A stretch of 64,000 nucleotides of DNA from contig OY804579.1 in assembly GCA_963680875.1 (NCBI GenBank), forward strand, positions 33,031,804 to 33,095,803, in the 5' to 3' direction. The position numbers and the translations under genes are program-made. Source of the stretch: Bathymodiolus brooksi. Lineage: Eukaryota > Mollusca > Bivalvia > Mytilida > Modiolidae. Shown here piece by piece: positions 31,438 to 45,017 of the stretch (position 1 is its first letter; each line of letters begins with the position of its first letter). The notes under the pieces are model-generated. The model was not told where the DNA came from. It did no database searches and was given only the letters and a program-made list of their open reading frames with translations.

Positions 31438-34400
31438 TCAGTAATATATACCATCAGGTAAGAGAGTAATGCTTGTTTTATCAGTAATATATACCCTGTC
31501 ATGTAAGAGAGTAATGCTTGTTTTATCAGTAATATATACCCTGTCATGTAAGAGAGTAATGCTTGTTTTATCAGTAATATATACCGTCAGGTAAGAGAGT
31601 AATGCTTGTTTTATCAGTAATATATACCCTGTCATGTAAGAGAGTAATACTTGTTTTATCAGTAATATATACCCTGTCATGTAAGAGAGTAATGCTTGTT
31701 TCATAAGTAGTATATACCCTGTCATGTAAGAGAGTAATACTTGTTTTATCAGTAATATATACCCTGTCATGTAAGAGAGTAATGCTTGTTTTATCAGTAA
31801 TATATACCCTGTCATGTAAGAGAGTAATACTTGTTTTATCAGTAATATATACCGTCAGGTAAGAGAGTAATACTTGTTTTATCAGTAATATATACCCTGT
31901 CATGTAAGAGAGTAATACTTGTTTTATCAGTAATATATACCCTGTCATGTAAGAGAGTAATGCTTGTTTCATAAGTAGTATATACCCTGTCATGTAAGAG
32001 AGTAATACTTGTTTTATCAGTAATATATACCCTGTCATGTAAGAGAGTAATGCTTGTTTTATCAGTAATATATACCGTCAGGTAAGAGAGTAATGCTTGT
32101 TTTATCAGTAATATATACCCTGTCATGTAAGAGAGTAATGCTTGTTTTATCAGTAATATATACCATCAGGTAAGAGAGTAATGCTTGTTTTATCAGTAAT
32201 ATATACCATCAGGTAAGAGAGTAATGCTTGTTTTATCAGTAATATATACCGTCAGGTAAGAGAGTAATGCTTGTTTTATCAGTAATATATACCATCAGGT
32301 AAGAGAGTAATACTTGTTTTATCAGTAATATATACCGTCAGGTAAGAAAGTAATGCTTGTTTTATCAGTAATATATACCCTGTCATGTAAGAGAGTAATA
32401 CTTGTTTTATCAGTAATATATACCCTGTCATGTAAGAGAGTAATACTTGTTTTATCAGTAATATATACCCTGTCATGTAAGAGAGTAATGCTTGTTTTAT
32501 CAGTAATATATACCGTCAGGTAAGAGAGTAATGCTTGTTTTATCAGTAATATATACCGTCAGGTAAGAGAGTAATGCTTGTTTTATCAGTAATATATACC
32601 GTCAGGTAAGAGAGTAATGCTTGTTTTATCAGTAATATATACCGTCAGGTAAGAGAGTAATGCTTGTTTTATCAGTAATATATACCGTCAGGTAAGAGAG
32701 TAATGCTTGTTTTATCAGTAATATATACCCTGTCATGTAAGAGAGTAATACTTGTTTTATCAGTAATATATACCGTCAGGTAAGAGAATAATACTTGTTT
32801 TATCAGTAATATATACCGTCAGGTAAGAGAGTAATGCTTGTTTTATCAGTAATATATACCCTGTCATGTAAGAGAGTAATGCTTGTTTCATAAGTAATAT
32901 ATACCCTGTCATGTAAGAGAGTAATGCTTGTTTTATCAGTAATATATACCCTGTCATGTAAGAGAGTAATACTTGTTTTATCAGTAATATATACCGTCAG
33001 GTAAGAGAGTAATGCTTGTTTTATCAGTAATATATACCGTCAGGTAAGAGAGTAATGCTTGTTTTATCAGTAATATATACCGTCAGGTAAGAGAGTAATG
33101 CTTGTTTTATCAGTAATATATACCCTGTCATGTAAGAGAGTAATACTTGTTTTATCAGTAATATATACCCTGTCATGTAAGAGAGTAATGCTTGTTTTAT
33201 CAGTAATATATACCGTCAGGTAAGAGAGTAATGCTTGTTTTATCAGTAATATATACCATCAGGTAAGAGAGTAATGCTTGTTTTATCAGTAATATATACC
33301 CTGTCATGTAAGAGAGTAATGCTTGTTTTATCAGTAATATATACCCTGTCATGTAAGAGAGTAATGCTTGTTTTATCAGTAATATATACCGTCAGGTAAG
33401 AGAGTAATGCTTGTTTTATCAGTAATATATACCCTGTCATGTAAGAGAGTAATACTTGTTTTATCAGTAATATATACCCTGTCATGTAAGAGAGTAATGC
33501 TTGTTTCATAAGTAGTATATACCCTGTCATGTAAGAGAGTAATACTTGTTTTATCAGTAATATATACCCTGTCATGTAAGAGAGTAATGCTTGTTTTATT
33601 AGTAATATATACCCTGTCATGTAAGAGAGTAATACTTGTTTTATCAGTAATATATACCGTCAGGTAAGAGAGTAATACTTGTTTTATCAGTAATATATAC
33701 CCTGTCATGTAAGAGAGTAATACTTGTTTTATCAGTAATATATACCCTGTCATGTAAGAGAGTAATGCTTGTTTCATAAGTAGTATATACCCTGTCATGT
33801 AAGAGAGTAATACTTGTTTTATCAGTAATATATACCCTGTCATGTAAGAGAGTAATGCTTGTTTTATCAGTAATATATACCGTCAGGTAAGAGAGTAATG
33901 CTTGTTTTATCAGTAATATATACCCTGTCATGTAAGAGAGTAATACTTGTTTTATCAGTAATATATACCCTGTCATGTAAGAGAGTAATACTTGTTTTAT
34001 CAGTAATATATACCCTGTCATGTAAGAGAGTAATGCTTGTTTTATCAGTAATATATACCGTCAGGTAAGAGAGTAATGCTTGTTTTATCAGTAATATATA
34101 CCGTCAGGTAAGAGAGTAATGCTTGTTTTATCAGTAATATATACCGTCAGGTAAGAGAGTAATGCTTGTTTTATCAGTAATATATACCGTCAGGTAAGAG
34201 AGTAATGCTTGTTTTATCAGTAATATATACCGTCAGGTAAGAGAGTAATGCTTGTTTTATCAGTAATATATACCCTGTCATGTAAGAGAGTAATACTTGT
34301 TTTATCAGTAATATATACCGTCAGGTAAGAGAATAATACTTGTTTTATCAGTAATATATACCGTCAGGTAAGAGAGTAATGCTTGTTTTATCAGTAATAT

Positions 34401-35047
34401 ATACCCTGTCATGTAAGAGAGTAATGCTTGTTTCATAAGTAATATATACCCTGTCATGTAAGAGAGTAATGCTTGTTTTATCAGTAATATATACCCTGTC
34501 ATGTAAGAGAGTAATACTTGTTTTATCAGTAATATATACCGTCAGGTAAGAGAGTAATGCTTGTTTTATCAGTAATATATACCGTCAGGTAAGAGAGTAA
34601 TGCTTGTTTTATCAGTAATATATACCCTGTCATGTAAGAGAGTAATGCTTGTTTCATAAGTAGTATATACCCTGTCATGTAAGAGAGTAATACTTGTTTT
34701 ATCAGTAATATATACCCTGTCATGTAAGAGAGTAATGCTTGTTTTATCAGTAATATATACCCTGTCATGTAAGAGAGTAATACTTGTTTTATCAGTAATA
34801 TATACCGTCAGGTAAGAGAGTAATACTTGTTTTATCAGTAATATATACCCTGTCATGTAAGAGAGTAATACTTGTTTTATCAGTAATATATACCCTGTCA
34901 TGTAAGAGAGTAATGCTTGTTTCATAAGTAGTATATACCCTGTCATGTAAGAGAGTAATACTTGTTTTATCAGTAATATATACCCTGTCATGTAAGAGAG
35001 TAATGCTTGTTTTATCAGTAATATATACCGTCAGGTAAGAGAGTAAT
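31438..35047 (+). repeat. Higher-order duplication, 1,805-bp period
   Basis: The order of 43- and 45-bp units and of their AATACTTG and CATAAGTAG variants from 31438 to about 32480 recurs from 33243 with a constant offset of 1,805 bp. For example, two long stop-free blocks begin at 31438 and 31571 and again at 33243 and 33376. Small differences (a TTTTATTAG variant at about 33597) postdate the copy. Confidence 0.75.
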
Positions 35048-35939
35048 GCTTGTTTTATCAGTAATATATACCCTGTCATGTAAGATAGTAATACTTGTTT
35101 TATCAGTAATATATACCCTGTCATGTAAGAGAGTAATACTTGTTTTATCAGTAATATATACCCTGTCATGTAAGAGAGTAATGCTTGTTTTATCAGTAAT
35201 ATATACCGTCAGGTAAGAGAGTAATGCTTGTTTTATCAGTAATATATACCGTCAGGTAAGAGAGTAATGCTTGTTTTATCAGTAATATATACCGTCAGGT
35301 AAGAGAGTAATGCTTGTTTTATCAGTAATATATACCGTCAGGTAAGAGAGTAATGCTTGTTTTATCAGTAATATATACCGTCAGGTAAGAGAGTAATGCT
35401 TGTTTTATCAGTAATATATACCCTGTCATGTAAGAGAGTAATACTTGTTTTATCAGTAATATATACCGTCAGGTAAGAGAATAATACTTGTTTTATCAGT
35501 AATATATACCGTCAGGTAAGAGAGTAATGCTTGTTTTATCAGTAATATATACCCTGTCATGTAAGAGAGTAATGCTTGTTTCATAAGTAATATATACCCT
35601 GTCATGTAAGAGAGTAATGCTTGTTTTATCAGTAATATATACCCTGTCATGTAAGAGAGTAATACTTGTTTTATCAGTAATATATACCGTCAGGTAAGAG
35701 AGTAATGCTTGTTTTATCAGTAATATATACCGTCAGGTAAGAGAGTAATGCTTGTTTTATCAGTAATATATACCGTCAGGTAAGAGAGTAATGCTTGTTT
35801 TATCAGTAATATATACCCTGTCATGTAAGAGAGTAATACTTGTTTTATCAGTAATATATACCCTGTCATGTAAGAGAGTAATGCTTGTTTTATCAGTAAT
35901 ATATAACGTCAGGTAAGAGAGTAATGCTTGTTTTATCAG
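33644..35939 (+). repeat. Higher-order duplication, 1,148-bp period
   Basis: Blocks beginning at 33644 and 34305 recur at 34792 and 35453 with a constant 1,148-bp offset, including the AGAGAATAATACTTG variant unit. The second copy carries a private AAGATAGTAAT change at about 35083. Confidence 0.7.
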
Positions 35940-38900
35940 TAATATATACCATCAGGTAAGAGAGTAATGCTTGTTTTATCAGTAATATATACCCTGTCAT
36001 GTAAGAGAGTAATGCTTGTTTTATCAGTAATATATACCCTGTCATGTAAGAGAGTAATGCTTGTTTTATCAGTAATATATACCGTCAGGTAAGAGAGTAA
36101 TGCTTGTTTTATCAGTAATATATACCCTGTCATGTAAGAGAGTAATACTTGTTTTATCAGTAATATATACCCTGTCATGTAAGAGAGTAATGCTTGTTTC
36201 ATAAGTAGTATATACCCTGTCATGTAAGAGAGTAATACTTGTTTTATCAGTAATATATACCCTGTCATGTAAGAGAGTAATGCTTGTTTTATCAGTAATA
36301 TATACCCTGTCATGTAAGAGAGTAATACTTGTTTTATCAGTAATATATACCGTCAGGTAAGAGAGTAATACTTGTTTTATCAGTAATATATACCCTGTCA
36401 TGTAAGAGAGTAATACTTGTTTTATCAATAATATATACCCTGTCATGTAAGAGAGTAATGCTTGTTTCATAAGTAGTATATACCCTGTCATGTAAGAGAG
36501 TAATACTTGTTTTATCAGTAATATATACCCTGTCATGTAAGAGAGTAATGCTTGTTTTATCAGTAATATATACCGTCAGGTAAGAGAGTAATGCTTGTTT
36601 TATCAGTAATATATACCCTGTCATGTAAGAGAGTAATACTTGTTTTATCAGTAATATATACCCTGTCATGTAAGAGAGTAATGCTTGTTTTATCAGTAAT
36701 ATATACCGTCAGGTAAGAGAGTAATGCTTGTTTTATCAGTAATATATACCCTGTCATGTAAGAGAGTAATACTTGTTTTATCAGTAATATATACCCTGTC
36801 ATGTAAGAGAGTAATACTTGTTTTATCAGTAATATATACCCTGTCATGTAAGAGAGTAATGCTTGTTTCATAAGTAGTATATACCCTGTCATGTAAGAGA
36901 GTAATACTTGTTTTATCAGTAATATATACCCTGTCATGTAAGAGAGTAATGCTTGTTTTATCAGTAATATATACCGTCAGGTAAGAGAGTAATGTTTGTT
37001 TTATCAGTAATATATACCGTCAGGTAAGAGAGTAATGCTTGTTTTATCAGTAATATATACCGTCAGGTAAGAGAGTAATGCTTGTTTCATCAGTAATATA
37101 TACCCTGTCATGTAAGAGAGTAATGCTTGTTTTATCAGTAATATATACCCTGTCATGTAAGAGAGTAATGCTTGTTTCATCAGTAATATATACCCTGTCA
37201 TGTAAGAGAGTAATGCTTGTTTTATCAGTAATATATACCCTGTCATGTAAGAGAGTAATGCTTGTTTCATCAGTAATATATACCCTGTCATGTAAGAGAG
37301 TAATGCTTGTTTTATCAGTAATATATACCGTCAGGTAAGAGAGTAATGCTTGTTTTATCAGTAATATATACCGTCAGGTAAGAGAGTAATGCTTGTTTTA
37401 TCAGTAATATATACCCTGTCATGTAAGAGAGTAATGCTTGTTTTATCAGTAATATATACCGTCAGGTAAGAGAGTAATGCTTGTTTTATCAGTAATATAT
37501 ACCATCAGGTAAGAGAGTAATGCTTGTTTTATCAGTAATATATACCGTCAGGTAAGAGAGTAATGCTTGTTTCATCAGTAATATATACCGTCAGGTAAGA
37601 GAGTAATGCTTGTTTTATCAGTAATATATACTGTCAGGTAAGAGAGTAATGCTTGTTTTATCAGTAATATATACCCTGTCATGTAAGAGAGTAATGCTTG
37701 TTTTATCAGTAATATATACCGTCGGGTAAGAGAGTAATGCTTGTTTTATCAGTAATATATACCGTCAGGTAAGAGAGTAATGCTTGTTTTATCAGTAATA
37801 TATACCGTCAGGTAAGAGAGTAATGCTTGTTTCATCAGTAATATATACCCTGTCATGTAAGAGAGTAATGCTTGTTTTATCAGTAATATATACCCTGTCA
37901 TGTAAGAGAGTAATGCTTGTTTCATCAGTAATATATACCCTGTCATGTAAGAGAGTAATGCTTGTTTTATCAGTAATATATACCCTGTCATGTAAGAGAG
38001 TAATGCTTGTTTCATCAGTAATATATACCCTGTCATGTAAGAGAGTAATGCTTGTTTTATCAGTAATATATACCGTCAGGTAAGAGAGTAATGCTTGTTT
38101 TATCAGTAATATATACCCTGTCATGTAAGAGAGTAATGCTTGTTTTATCAGTAATATATACCGTCAGGTAAGAGAGTAATGCTTGTTTTATCAGTAATAT
38201 ATACCGTCAGGTAAGAGAGTAATGCTTGTTTTATCAGTAATATATACCCTGTCATGTAAGAGAGTAATGCTTGTTTTATCAGTAATATATACCCTGTCAT
38301 GTAAGAGAGTAATGCTTGTTTTATCAGTAATATATACCGTCAGGTAAGAGAGTAATGCTTGTTTTATCAGTAATATATACCCTGTCATGTAAGAGAGTAA
38401 TGCTTGTTTTATCAGTAATATATACCGTCAGGTAAGAGAGTAATGCTTGTTTTATCAGTAATATATACCGTCAGGTAAGAGAGTAATGCTTGTTTTATCA
38501 GTAATATATACCGTCAGGTAAGAGAGTAATGCTTGTTTTATCAGTAATATATACCCTGTCATGTAAGAGAGTAATACTTGTTTTATCAGTAATATATACC
38601 GTCAGGTAAGAGAGTAATGCTTGTTTTATCAGTAATATATACCGTCAGGTAAGAGAGTAATGCTTGTTTTATCAGTAATATATACCGTCATGTAAGAGAG
38701 TAATGCTTGTTTTATCAGTAATATATACCCTGTCATGTAAGAGAGTAATACTTGTTTTATCAGTAATATATACCCTGTCATGTAAGAGAGTAATACTTGT
38801 TTTATCAGTAATATATACCCTGTCATGTAAGAGAGTAATGCTTGTTTTATCAGTAATATATACCGTCAGGTAAGAGAGTAATGCTTGTTTTATCAGTAAT

Positions 38901-41900
38901 ATATACCGTCAGGTAAGAGAGTAATGCTTGTTTTATCAGTAATATATACCGTCAGGTAAGAGAGTAATGCTTGTTTTATCAGTAATATATACCGTCAGGT
39001 AAGAGAGTAATGCTTGTTTTATCAGTAATATATACCGTCAGGTAAGAGAGTAATGCTTGTTTTATCAGTAATATATACCCTGTCATGTAAGAGAGTAATA
39101 CTTGTTTTATCAGTAATATATACCGTCAGGTAAGAGAATAATACTTGTTTTATCAGTAATATATACCGTCAGGTAAGAGAGTAATGCTTGTTTTATCAGT
39201 AATATATACCCTGTCATGTAAGAGAGTAATGCTTGTTTCATAAGTAATATATACCCTGTCATGTAAGAGAGTAATGCTTGTTTTATCAGTAATATATACC
39301 CTGTCATGTAAGAGAGTAATACTTGTTTTATCAGTAATATATACCGTCAGGTAAGAGAGTAATGCTTGTTTTATCAGTAATATATACCGTCAGGTAAGAG
39401 AGTAATGCTTGTTTTATCAGTAATATATACCGTCAGGTAAGAGAGTAATGCTTGTTTTATCAGTAATATATACCCTGTCATGTAAGAGAGTAATACTTGT
39501 TTTATCAGTAATATATACCCTGTCATGTAAGAGAGTAATGCTTGTTTTATCAGTAATATATACCGTCAGGTAAGAGAGTAATGCTTGTTTTATCAGTAAT
39601 ATATACCATCAGGTAAGAGAGTAATGCTTGTTTTATCAGTAATATATACCCTGTCATGTAAGAGAGTAATGCTTGTTTTATCAGTAATATATACCCTGTC
39701 ATGTAAGAGAGTAATGCTTGTTTTATCAGTAATATATACCGTCAGGTAAGAGAGTAATGCTTGTTTTATCAGTAATATATACCCTGTCATGTAAGAGAGT
39801 AATACTTGTTTTATCAGTAATATATACCCTGTCATGTAAGAGAGTAATGCTTGTTTCATAAGTAGTATATACCCTGTCATGTAAGAGAGTAATACTTGTT
39901 TTATCAGTAATATATACCCTGTCATGTAAGAGAGTAATGCTTGTTTTATCAGTAATATATACCCTGTCATGTAAGAGAGTAATACTTGTTTTATCAGTAA
40001 TATATACCGTCAGGTAAGAGAATAATACTTGTTTTATCAGTAATATATACCGTCAGGTAAGAGAGTAATGCTTGTTTTATCAGTAATATATACCCTGTCA
40101 TGTAAGAGAGTAATGCTTGTTTCATAAGTAATATATACCCTGTCATGTAAGAGAGTAATGCTTGTTTTATCAGTAATATATACCCTGTCATGTAAGAGAG
40201 TAATACTTGTTTTATCAGTAATATATACCGTCAGGTAAGAGAGTAATGCTTGTTTTATCAGTAATATATACCGTCAGGTAAGAGAGTAATGCTTGTTTTA
40301 TCAGTAATATATACCGTCAGGTAAGAGAATAATGCTTGTTTTATCAGTAATATATACCCTGTCATGTAAGAGAGTAATACTTGTTTTATCAGTAATATAT
40401 ACCCTGTCATGTAAGAGAGTAATGCTTGTTTTATCAGTAATATATACCGTCAGGTAAGAGAGTAATGCTTGTTTTATCAGTAATATATACCATCAGGTAA
40501 GAGAGTAATGCTTGTTTTATCAGTAATATATACCCTGTCATGTAAGAGAGTAATGCTTGTTTTATCAGTAATATATACCCTGTCATGTAAGAGAGTAATG
40601 CTTGTTTTATCAGTAATATATACCGTCAGGTAAGAGAGTAATGCTTGTTTTATCAGTAATATATACCCTGTCATGTAAGAGAGTAATACTTGTTTTATCA
40701 GTAATATATACCCTGTCATGTAAGAGAGTAATGCTTGTTTCATAAGTAGTATATACCCTGTCATGTAAGAGAGTAATACTTGTTTTATCAGTAATATATA
40801 CCCTGTCATGTAAGAGAGTAATGCTTGTTTTATCAGTAATATATACCCTGTCATGTAAGAGAGTAATACTTGTTTTATCAGTAATATATACCGTCAGGTA
40901 AGAGAGTAATACTTGTTTTATCAGTAATATATACCCTGTCATGTAAGAGAGTAATACTTGTTTTATCAGTAATATATACCCTGTCATGTAAGAGAGTAAT
41001 GCTTGTTTCATAAGTAGTATATACCCTGTCATGTAAGAGAGTAATACTTGTTTTATCAGTAATATATACCCTGTCATGTAAGAGAGTAATGCTTGTTTTA
41101 TCAGTAATATATACCGTCAGGTAAGAGAGTAATGCTTGTTTTATCAGTAATATATACCCTGTCATGTAAGAGAGTAATACTTGTTTTATCAGTAATATAT
41201 ACCCTGTCATGTAAGAGAGTAATGCTTGTTTTATCAGTAATATATACCGTCAGGTAAGAGAGTAATGCTTGTTTTATCAGTAATATATACCCTGTCATGT
41301 AAGAGAGTAATACTTGTTTTATCAGTAATATATACCCTGTCATGTAAGAGGGTAATACTTGTTTTATCAGTAATATATACCCTGTCATGTAAGAGAGTAA
41401 TGCTTGTTTCATAAGTAGTATATACCCTGTCATGTAAGAGAGTAATACTTGTTTTATCAGTAATATATACCCTGTCATGTAAGAGAGTAATGCTTGTTTT
41501 ATCAGTAATATATACCGTCAGGTAAGAGAGTAATGTTTGTTTTATCAGTAATATATACCGTCAGGTAAGAGAGTAATGCTTGTTTTATCAGTAATATATA
41601 CCGTCAGGTAAGAGAGTAATGCTTGTTTCATCAGTAATATATACCCTGTCATGTAAGAGAGTAATGCTTGTTTTATCAGTAATATATACCCTGTCATGTA
41701 AGAGAGTAATGCTTGTTTCATCAGTAATATATACCCTGTCATGTAAGAGAGTAATGCTTGTTTTATCAGTAATATATACCCTGTCATGTAAGAGAGTAAT
41801 GCTTGTTTCATCAGTAATATATACCCTGTCATGTAAGAGAGTAATGCTTGTTCTATCAGTAATATATACCGTCAGGTAAGAGAGTAATGCTTGTTTTTTC

Positions 41901-44900
41901 AGTAATATATACCGTCAGGTAAGAGAGTAATGCTTGTTTTATCAGTAATATATACCCTGTCATGTAAGAGAGTAATGCTTGTTTTATCAGTAATATATAC
42001 CGTCAGGTAAGAGAGTAATGCTTGTTTTATCAGTAATATATACCATCAGGTAAGAGAGTAATGCTGTTTTATCAGTAATATATACCGTCAGGTAAGAGAG
42101 TAATGCTTGTTTCATCAGTAATATATACCGTCAGGTAAGAGAGTAATGCTTGTTTTATCAGTAATATATACCGTCAGGTAAGAGAGTAATGCTTGTTTTA
42201 TCAGTAATATATACCCTGTCATGTAAGAGAGTAATGCTTGTTTTATCAGTAATATATACCGTCAGGTAAGAGAGTAATGCTTGTTTTATCAGTAATATAT
42301 ACCGTCAGGTAAGAGAGTAATGCTTGTTTTATCAGTAATATATACCGTCAAGTAAGAGAGTAATGCTTGTTTCATCAGTAATATATACCCTGTCATGTAA
42401 GAGAGTAATGCTTGTTTTATCAGTAATATATACCCTGTCATGTAAGAGAGTAATGCTTGTTTCATCAGTAATATATACCCTGTCATGTAAGAGAGTAATG
42501 CTTGTTTTATCAGTAATATATACCCTGTCATGTAAGAGAGTAATGCTTGTTTCATCAGTAATATATACCCTGTCATGTAAGAGAGTAATGCTTGTTTTAT
42601 CAGTAATATATACCGTCAGGTAAGAGAGTAATGCTTGTTTTATCAGTAATATATACCCTGTCATGTAAGAGAGTAATGCTTGTTTTATCAGTAATATATA
42701 CCGTCAGGTAAGAGAGTAATGCTTGTTTTATCAGTAATATATACCGTCAGGTAAGAGAGTAATGCTTGTTTTATCAGTAATATATACCCTGTCATGTAAG
42801 AGAGTAATGCTTGTTTTATCAGTAATATATACCCTGTCATGTAAGAGAGTAATGCTTGTTTTATCAGTAATATATACCGTCAGGTAAGAGAGTAATGCTT
42901 GTTTTATCAGTAATATATACCCTGTCATGTAAGAGAGTAATGCTTGTTTTATCAGTAATATATACCATCAGGTAAGAGAGTAATGCTTGTTTTATCAGTA
43001 ATATATACCGTCAGGTAAGAGAGTAATGCTTGTTTTATCAGTAATATATACCGTCAGGTAAGAGAGTAATGCTTGTTTTATCAGTAATATATACCCTGTC
43101 ATGTAAGAGAGTAATGCTTGTTTTATCAGTAATATATACCGTCAGGTAAGAGAGTAATGCTTGTTTTATCAGTAATATATACCGTCAGGAAAGAGAGTAA
43201 TGCTTGTTTTATCAGTAATATATACCGTCAGGTAAGAGAGTAATGCTTGTTTTATCAGTAATATATACCATCAGGTAAGAGAGTAATACTTGTTTTATCA
43301 GTAATATATACCGTCAGGTAAGAGAGTAATGCTTGTTTTATCAGTAATATATACCCTGTCATGTAAGAGAGTAATACTTGTTTTATCAGTAATATATACC
43401 CTGTCATGTAAGAGAGTAATACTTGTTTTATCAGTAATATATACCCTGTCATGTAAGAGAGTAATGCTTGTTTTATCAGTAATATATACCGTCAGGTAAG
43501 AGAGTAATGCTTGTTTTATCAGTAATATATACCGTCAGGTAAGAGAGTAATGCTTGTTTTATCAGTAATATATACCGTCAGGTAAGAGAGTAATGCTTGT
43601 TTTATCAGTAATATATACCGTCAGGTAAGAGAGTAATGCTTGTTTTATCAGTAATATATACCGTCAGGTAAGAGAGTAATGCTTGTTTTATCAGTAATAT
43701 ATACCCTGTCATGTAAGAGAGTAATACTTGTTTTATCAGTAATATATACCGTCAGGTAAGAGAATAATACTTGTTTTATCAGTAATATATACCGTCAGGT
43801 AAGAGAGTAATGCTTGTTTTATCAGTAATATATACCGTCAGGTAAGAGAATAATGCTTGTTTTATCAGTAATATATACCCTGTCATGTAAGAGAGTAATA
43901 CTTGTTTTATCAGTAATATATACCCTGTCATGTAAGAGAGTAATGCTTGTTTTATCAGTAATATATACCGTCAGGTAAGAGAGTAATGCTTGTTTTATCA
44001 GTAATATATACCATCAGGTAAGAGAGTAATGCTTGTTTTATCAGTAATATATACCCTGTCATGTAAGAGAGTAATGCTTGTTTTATCAGTAATATATACC
44101 CTGTCATGTAAGAGAGTAATGCTTGTTTTATCAGTAATATATACCGTCAGGTAAGAGAGTAATGCTTGTTTTATCAGTAATATATACCCTGTCATGTAAG
44201 AGAGTAATACTTGTTTTATCAGTAATATATACCCTGTCATGTAAGAGAGTAATGCTTGTTTCATAAGTAGTATATACCCTGTCATGTAAGAGAGTAATAC
44301 TTGTTTTATCAGTAATATATACCCTGTCATGTAAGAGAGTAATGCTTGTTTTATCAGTAATATATACCCTGTCATGTAAGAGAGTAATACTTGTTTTATC
44401 AGTAATATATACCGTCAGGTAAGAGAGTAATACTTGTTTTATCAGTAATATATACCCTGTCATGTAAGAGAGTAATACTTGTTTTATCAGTAATATATAC
44501 CCTGTCATGTAAGAGAGTAATGCTTGTTTCATAAGTAGTATATACCCTGTCATGTAAGAGAGTAATACTTGTTTTATCAGTAATATATACCCTGTCATGT
44601 AAGAGAGTAATGCTTGTTTTATCAGTAATATATACCGTCAGGTAAGAGAGTAATGCTTGTTTTATCAGTAATATATACCCTGTCATGTAAGAGAGTAATA
44701 CTTGTTTTATCAGTAATATATACCCTGTCATGTAAGAGAGTAATGCTTGTTTTATCAGTAATATATACCGTCAGGTAAGAGAGTAATGCTTGTTTTATCA
44801 GTAATATATACCCTGTCATGTAAGAGAGTAATACTTGTTTTATCAGTAATATATACCCTGTCATGTAAGAGGGTAATACTTGTTTTATCAGTAATATATA

Positions 44901-45017
44901 CCCTGTCATGTAAGAGAGTAATGCTTGTTTCATAAGTAGTATATACCCTGTCATGTAAGAGAGTAATACTTGTTTTATCAGTAATATATACCCTGTCATG
45001 TAAGAGAGTAATGCTTG
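35936..45017 (+). repeat. Higher-order duplication, 4,541-bp period
   Basis: Blocks starting at 35936, 36069, 36560, 37004 and 37749 recur at 40477, 40610, 41101, 41545 and 42289 (offset 4,541, then 4,540 after a one-base deletion, GCTGTTTT, at about 42064). The alternating TTTTATCAG/TTTCATCAG module is present in both copies. Confidence 0.8.
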